This document shows, piece after piece, positions 52,862-57,306 of a stretch of 57,306 nt of DNA. Source of the DNA: an uncultured Verrucomicrobiota bacterium (GTDB taxonomy: Bacteria; Verrucomicrobiota; Verrucomicrobiia; Limisphaerales; UBA9464). How positions within the stretch are numbered: the first letter of the stretch is position 1; every line of letters begins with the position of its first letter. The notes under the pieces were generated by a model. That model had not been told where the DNA came from. It did no database searches and saw nothing but the letters and a program-made list of their open reading frames with translations. The stretch spans positions 1 through 57,306 of the forward strand of contig CAITXU010000080.1 in the NCBI GenBank assembly GCA_903896505.1. Reading direction: 5' to 3'. Position numbers and translations under genes: made by a program.

Positions 52862-55021
52862 ATGAATGAAACCCTTAAGTCATTTTCCATCTTCCTCGCT
52901 GGTTTTGATGGGAGATGGCGGCGAAAATCTCACCTTCGGACGTTGGCGTTTGGGATCACCGCTGCTGCTTTTGGGTTCATGTTTGCTGCTCGAGCCGGGG
53001 AAGAGGACCCGTATCTCTGGTTGGAAGAGACCGACTCGGTCAAGGCACTCGATTGGGTGAAGGAACAGAACGCAGCCAGCGTGAAACGTTACGCATCCTC
53101 CAAGGAGTCCGAGCGGTTGCGTGAGCAGCTATTGGAAATCCTCGATTCGGATGCACGCATCCCGGTCGTCTCGAAGATGGGGGATCATTGGTACAATTTT
53201 TGGAAGGACACCCAGCATCCCCGGGGAGTCTGGCGTCGTCTTTCATCTTTGGACGAGTACCGCAAGGAGAAGCCGCAATGGGAGACCGTTCTGGATCTCG
53301 ACGCTCTTGCAGCGTCGGAAAAGGAAAACTGGGTCATGCACGGCATGGACGGACTCAAGCCGGAGTACCGGCATTTTTTGATCTCACTCTCGCGCGGGGG
53401 GGCCGACGCCGATGTCGTCCGTGAGTTCGACCTCAAGACGATGTCCTTCGTGAAGGACGGATTTACGCTTCCTGAAGCGAAGTCGGGAGTCGCCTGGATC
53501 GACGTCGATCGCGTGTATGTCGGCACCGATTTTGGCCCGGGCTCGATAACGAAGTCGGGCTATCCGCGCATCGTTCGGGAATGGAAGCGCGGCACGCCGC
53601 TGGCCGCCGCCACGAACGTGTACGAAGGGACGCCGGACGATATGTCGATCGGTGGAGTTCGCGACCTGACCAAAGGGTTCGAACGCGATTTGATATCGAA
53701 TCAACACGCATTTTATGACCAAGAAACTTTCCTGCGCACCGGGAACGGGACCCTCACCCGAATTGAGATTCCCCGTGATGCAGAAATCGATGTCCATCGT
53801 GAATGGGGGACGGTCCAGTTACGGACCCCGTGGAATATCGGAGGCCGAACCTATCCGGCAGGAGCATTGCTTGGGATCAAGTTTGACGACTTCATGGCGG
53901 GAAAGCGCGATTTCACGGTGCTCTTCACGCCGACGTCAACTCGAACGCTCTCCAGGCATTCGTGGACGCGGCATCATCTGATCCTGGACGTGGTGGAGAA
54001 TGTCGTGGATCGCCTGGAAGTCCTCACGCCCCAACCCGGCGATTGGAAGCGCGAGCCGTTCGGTGGGGCACCGCCGTTCAGCAGTATAGGAGCCTGGGCT
54101 GTCGATGCCGATGAGAGTGATGAATACTTTCTGACCGTATCCGGTTATTTGGAGCCGGAAACCCTCTACCACGGAACTCTCGGAAAAGGAGAGCCCACGC
54201 CGCTCAAACACGCTCCGGCATGGTTCGATGCCGCGAAATTTGAGGTTCAGCAAAACTTTGCCGTGTCGGTGGACGGCACCCGAGTGCCGTACTTTATGGT
54301 TGCGCCGAAAGGGATGACGCTCGATGGAAGCAATCCCACGCTCTTGGAGGGTTATGGAGGTTTCGAGATCTCGCTGACCCCGGGCTACAGCGGTGTCACC
54401 GGACGGGCGTGGCTCTCACGTGGGGGTGTCTATGTGGTCGCGAACATCCGTGGCGGCGGCGAATACGGCCCTCAATGGCATCAGGCTGCGGTGAAAGCGA
54501 ACCGGTTGCGGGCGTACGAGGACTTCGCCGCTGTCGCCGGAGACCTGGTAGCGAGGAAAGTGACCTCCAAACCGCACCTCGGTATCATGGGCGGCAGCAA
54601 TGGAGGATTGCTGATGGGTAACATGATCACGATGTATCCGCATCTCTTCGGAGCGGTGGTTTGCGAGGTGCCGTTGCTCGATATGAAGCGCTACACCCAT
54701 CTCGCCGCCGGTGCCTCCTGGATCGCCGAATATGGTGATCCTGACAAGCCGGACGAATGGGCATGGATTCAGACCTTCTCACCCTATCAAAACATTCGAA
54801 AAGGCCGGACCTATCCGCCGGTCCTGTTCACCACGAGCACGCGTGATGATCGGGTGGGCCCCGCTCAGGCTCGGAAGATGGCCGCCCGCATGCTCGAGTA
54901 CGGTCAGGATGTCGCCTTTTATGAAAACATCGAAGGTGGGCATGGCGGTGCTGCCGATAACAAGCAGGCCGCGTTCATGTCCGCCCTCGCGCATGACTAC
55001 CTTTGGGAGCATTTGAAGTAG
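52862..55021 (+). CDS. Prolyl oligopeptidase family serine peptidase (S9A), exported
   Basis: A 719-residue protein. A signal peptide follows a basic start (LRTLAFGITAAAFGFMFAA); the mature part begins with EEDPYLWLEETDSVKALDWV, the usual S9A opening. The C-terminal alpha/beta-hydrolase domain contains MGGSNGGLLM with S579 as nucleophile, TRDDRVG (D662/D663) and EGGHGGAAD (H694). An internal region between about 80 and 420 would form the beta-propeller. It would cleave proline-containing peptides in the periplasm or outside. The ATG at 52862 is preferred over GTG at 52796. It stands alone on the plus strand. Confidence 0.93.
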   Translation: MNETLKSFSIFLAGFDGRWRRKSHLRTLAFGITAAAFGFMFAARAGEEDPYLWLEETDSVKALDWVKEQNAASVKRYASSKESERLREQLLEILDSDARIPVVSKMGDHWYNFWKDTQHPRGVWRRLSSLDEYRKEKPQWETVLDLDALAASEKENWVMHGMDGLKPEYRHFLISLSRGGADADVVREFDLKTMSFVKDGFTLPEAKSGVAWIDVDRVYVGTDFGPGSITKSGYPRIVREWKRGTPLAAATNVYEGTPDDMSIGGVRDLTKGFERDLISNQHAFYDQETFLRTGNGTLTRIEIPRDAEIDVHREWGTVQLRTPWNIGGRTYPAGALLGIKFDDFMAGKRDFTVLFTPTSTRTLSRHSWTRHHLILDVVENVVDRLEVLTPQPGDWKREPFGGAPPFSSIGAWAVDADESDEYFLTVSGYLEPETLYHGTLGKGEPTPLKHAPAWFDAAKFEVQQNFAVSVDGTRVPYFMVAPKGMTLDGSNPTLLEGYGGFEISLTPGYSGVTGRAWLSRGGVYVVANIRGGGEYGPQWHQAAVKANRLRAYEDFAAVAGDLVARKVTSKPHLGIMGGSNGGLLMGNMITMYPHLFGAVVCEVPLLDMKRYTHLAAGASWIAEYGDPDKPDEWAWIQTFSPYQNIRKGRTYPPVLFTTSTRDDRVGPAQARKMAARMLEYGQDVAFYENIEGGHGGAADNKQAAFMSALAHDYLWEHLK

Positions 55022-55043
55022 TCTAAGGTTCCTCGATCGGTCA

Positions 55044-55118
55044 GCGCCGACTGACGACCGCCGACCAAATGGAACACGGGTGCCTCGGGTTCTGTAGTCG
55101 CCGAGCGTCAGTCGGCGC
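55044..55118. repeat. Long inverted repeat after the S9 peptidase
   Basis: GCGCCGACTGAC (55044-55055) and GTCAGTCGGCGC (55107-55118) are perfect 12-bp arms with 51 bases between, 23 bases after the stop codon. There is no T-run. It could be a terminator of the peptidase message or a mobile repeat. Confidence 0.55.
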
Positions 55119-55179
55119 AAACTTTACTTGGCCGAAACCCGTTATTGGCGGCATCGGCGGGAAGTTGGCCTGAGGATCG

Positions 55180-55440
55180 GCGAAGTGCGCGCTGTGGGAT
55201 ATGGGGGCTCCCCAGCCCCAAGGGGGCTGCATGCGATAGCCCAGGGCCCGAGCCATGGGTTCGGTGCCCCAAGAATTTTCCGGCCTGAAGGGGCGGAATT
55301 CGAACGGAACGCCTCAACCGGGCAGGATATCCGATGGTTGAGGGCACCGACATGTGGCATCGGATTTCGCCCTTTCAGGGCTGATCCGACTTTTGGGACC
55401 AGTACCCCAGGACTTCATCCTGGGCTGTCACATTTTGCCC
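55180..55440. repeat. Palindrome-rich dispersed repeat
   Basis: A chain of short self-complementary words (GGGGCTCCCCAGCCCCAAGG, CCCAGGACTTCATCCTGGGC, GCCCCCCGTTGGGGC) covers this gap. It belongs with the 43825-43975 block in style, although I see no long shared word. No gene is seen here. Confidence 0.5.
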
Positions 55441-55573
55441 CCCGTTGGGGCAATCGGAAGTACGCAAGCTTATGACTCTGCGTTTTGGCCGATTCAACGA
55501 TGGGCCTGAGATACTTTCATACTGTCGGACGCCAATTGTCCCCTTGACGGCGGGCTGGCATTGCCTCCTAAAT

Positions 55574-55657
55574 GGGGAGGTCAGTATGAACGCGGCCCGA
55601 GTAAAGCTTCTTCTTGTAGTAGGTGGCACTGCCACCGGGGGGGCTTGTCGCGTCTAA
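55574..55657 (+). CDS. ilvB leader peptide with Leu-Leu-Leu-Val-Val (ribosome binding site included)
   Basis: A 23-codon reading frame starts at ATG 55586, five bases after a strong GGGGAGG (55574-55580), and ends at TAA 55655-55657. The peptide is M-N-A-A-R-V-K-L-L-L-V-V-G-G-T-A-T-G-G-A-C-R-V. Codons 8-12 (55607-55621) are CTT CTT CTT GTA GTA, a run of the amino acids made by the downstream pathway. This is the arrangement of an attenuator leader peptide. A hairpin GGTGGCA c TGCCACC (55622-55636) follows the control codons directly. The role is inferred from the layout; leader peptides of this kind are known for ilv and leu operons of other bacteria. Confidence 0.8.
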   Translation, partial: GEVSMNAARVKLLLVVGGTATGGACRV

Positions 55658-55672
55658 CGATGCAATTTTAAG

Positions 55673-55705
55673 AACCCACGGCTGGCGACGGCCGTGGGTT
55701 TTTTG
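55673..55705 (+). terminator. Attenuator terminator ahead of ilvB
   Basis: AACCCACGGC (55673-55682) and GCCGTGGGTT (55691-55700) form a perfect 10-bp stem with an 8-base loop, followed by TTTT (55701-55704). It ends 46 bases before the ilvB ATG and starts 15 bases after the leader stop. An alternative pairing of 55642-55651 with 55685-55693 (nine pairs, two G-U, one bulge) would invade its 3' arm and could serve as antiterminator. Confidence 0.85.
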
Positions 55706-55750
55706 TCTCAAAAAGCCAGCGCCGTTCCGGCCTCAAACCGTTCCCCAAAC

Positions 55751-57306
55751 ATGAGCCAGAGCACCACCAGTCCTCATCCCGCACCGACGGCCAAATCCAC
55801 CGAACGCGAAGTCGGTCCCTTGATGTTCGGACGCGATATCTTTGTCGAGGCCCTCGAACGCGAAGGCGTTGACGTGATTTTTGCCTATCCCGGCGGCGCG
55901 AGCATGGAGATTCACCAGTCGCTGACCAAGTCCCGCATCCGCACCATTCTTCCCCGCCACGAGCAGGGCGGCAGCTTTGCCGCGGAGGGCTACGCCCGGG
56001 CCACAGGCAAGGCGGGCGTGTGCATGGCGACCAGCGGTCCCGGTGCCACCAATCTGGTCACCGCCATTGCTGATGCCTACATGGATTCGTGCCCGCTGAT
56101 TGCCATTACGGGGCAGGTGGCCCAGGCCATGATCGGTCGGGGTGCCTTCCAGGAAACGGACATGGTCGGTGTGACGCTTCCGATCGTGAAGCACTCGTAT
56201 CTCATCACCGACATCAATGACATCCCCCGGATCGTCAAGGAGGCCTTCTACATTGCCCAATCGGGTCGCCCGGGGCCGGTGGTTCTCGATTTCCCCAAGA
56301 ACGTTCAGCAGGCCCAGACCCGTCCGGTCTGGCCCACCTTGGACGAGGTCAAAGCAGGTCTTCGTAATTATCGTCCCGAGTTGCAGGCGGGTGATACCGA
56401 GCTGAACGAGATTATCGGGTTGATTGAGAATTCGGAACGCCCGGTGCTGTATTGCGGCGGTGGAATCATCACCTCGGGGGCTGCGGAAGAGCTACGGAAA
56501 TTTGCGGAATCGACCCAGATTCCCGTGACCACCACCCTGATGGGCATCGGTGGATTCCCCGAGGAGCATCCTTTGTCCCTGCGTTGGTTGGGCATGCATG
56601 GCGCTGCGTTTGCCAACTGGGCGGTGAATGGTGAGTTCGCCCACCGCAGCGGCTTCAAGGAGCCGATGGTGAAGCTCAAAGACGGGGCAGACCTTCTCCT
56701 GGCATTTGGCGTCCGCTTTGATGACCGCGTCACCGGCAAGTTCACGGAGTTCTGCAAGACCGGCACCATTGTCCATGTCGACATCGATGCCAGTGAGCAC
56801 AACAAGAATAAGCGGGCTCACCTCGCGGTTCATGGCGACCTCAAGGACGCGTTGACCCGACTGAATGCCCTGATCGAACGTCGTGGTGGGATCAAACGGC
56901 GATTCCCGGCCTGGCATGCGCAGGTGGCCGAGTGGAAGGAAAAGGCTCCGTTCCGATTCGGTTTGACCCCCGAAATCGCCAACAGCGATCACATGAAGGA
57001 CCACATGGTCGGCGTCGAAGACCAGGTCATTCTGCCACAGATGGTTCTTCAGGAGCTCTATCGTCTGACCAAAGGCGACGCCTTTATCACCACCGGTGTG
57101 GGTCAGCACCAGATGTGGGCCGGGCAATGGTACAAGTACAAGTTTCCCCGCCAGTTCATCACCAGCGCCGGGCTGGGGTCGATGGGCTTTGGGTTCCCGT
57201 CCGCCCTTGGGATCAAGGTGGCGCATCCGGATAAGCAGGTGGTCGATATCGACGGAGACGGCTCCTTCCAGATGAACGTGCAGGAGCTGGCGACGGCCTG
57301 GGTCGA
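55751..57306 (+). CDS. ilvB: Acetolactate synthase large subunit (partial at window edge)
   Basis: The first 518 codons of a thiamine-diphosphate enzyme; the reading frame is open to the window edge. The N-terminus is [20 protein letters not shown] and [13 protein letters not shown]. The catalytic Glu is E71 in [20 protein letters not shown], followed by [20 protein letters not shown]. The cofactor-binding motif GDGSFQMN is at about 502-509. The full protein, usually about 560-600 residues, joins two pyruvates (or pyruvate and 2-oxobutyrate) in branched-chain amino acid synthesis. The small subunit ilvN would be expected beyond the window. A 24-residue N-terminal tail precedes the usual start. 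No Shine-Dalgarno is seen. The leader peptide and terminator just upstream suggest attenuation. Confidence 0.95.
   Translation, partial: MSQSTTSPHPAPTAKSTEREVGPLMFGRDIFVEALEREGVDVIFAYPGGASMEIHQSLTKSRIRTILPRHEQGGSFAAEGYARATGKAGVCMATSGPGATNLVTAIADAYMDSCPLIAITGQVAQAMIGRGAFQETDMVGVTLPIVKHSYLITDINDIPRIVKEAFYIAQSGRPGPVVLDFPKNVQQAQTRPVWPTLDEVKAGLRNYRPELQAGDTELNEIIGLIENSERPVLYCGGGIITSGAAEELRKFAESTQIPVTTTLMGIGGFPEEHPLSLRWLGMHGAAFANWAVNGEFAHRSGFKEPMVKLKDGADLLLAFGVRFDDRVTGKFTEFCKTGTIVHVDIDASEHNKNKRAHLAVHGDLKDALTRLNALIERRGGIKRRFPAWHAQVAEWKEKAPFRFGLTPEIANSDHMKDHMVGVEDQVILPQMVLQELYRLTKGDAFITTGVGQHQMWAGQWYKYKFPRQFITSAGLGSMGFGFPSALGIKVAHPDKQVVDIDGDGSFQMNVQELATAWV

Overview
The window looks like chromosomal DNA of a Verrucomicrobiota bacterium, probably near the Pedosphaera/Limisphaerales group; the rank is inferred from gene families, not from a marker gene. 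Supporting families are a Pirellula/Verrucomicrobium-type dehydrogenase with HEAT repeats and a C-terminal haem domain, a DUF1501/DUF1800 pair, an FTLIELL pseudopilin with a long unique body, an ASPIC/UnbV FG-GAP protein, ThuA, very large exported beta-rich proteins, GC-rich DNA with few clear Shine-Dalgarno sites, and many dispersed intergenic repeats. No rRNA, tRNA, CRISPR array, transposase or integrase was recognised.

Layout. 1-600: a Phd/YefM-type antitoxin with an operator-like inverted repeat, followed by a 27-codon remnant of its PIN toxin. 648-5701 (minus): an FG-GAP/ASPIC protein, a lipoprotein with a strong terminator, a pseudopilin, and a cNMP-binding histidine kinase. 5749-17837 (minus): a tightly packed operon of three giant exported proteins (1783, 1091 and 1145 aa) of unknown function. 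18623-23663: a signalling island with two convergent, paralogous REC-LuxR regulators, a single-domain globin, and a WD40-histidine kinase hybrid. 23771-26743 (minus): a CruF-like membrane protein and an M13 metallopeptidase. 26744-27921: repeats only. 27922-38871: an SGNH hydrolase, a decayed zeta-type toxin with its small partner, DUF1501 and DUF1800 proteins, the large dehydrogenase-cytochrome, and a ThuA-ApbE-TlpA operon. 39437-43435: an orphan contractile tail-sheath protein divergent from a dioxygenase-Rieske fusion and a HEAT protein. 43987-52290 (minus): a complete cbb3 oxidase operon in the order ccoI-ccoS-ccoNO-ccoQ-ccoP-ccoG-ccoH-SafE. 52862-55021: an S9 prolyl oligopeptidase. 55586-57306: a leader peptide with a run of Leu and Val codons, an intrinsic terminator, and the start of acetolactate synthase, cut by the window edge.

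How the parts work together. The cbb3 operon encodes the oxidase (CcoNO, CcoQ, CcoP), its copper supply and maturation proteins (CcoI, CcoS, CcoG, CcoH), and points to high-affinity oxygen respiration. The globin beside two response regulators and a membrane sensor kinase could belong to oxygen or NO sensing, but this is inference. The exported proteins, peptidases and SGNH hydrolase suit a polymer-degrading lifestyle. The most mechanistic regulatory signal is the putative transcription attenuator ahead of ilvB. The best candidates for something undescribed are the three-gene giant exported operon and the orphan sheath next to the dioxygenase-Rieske fusion.
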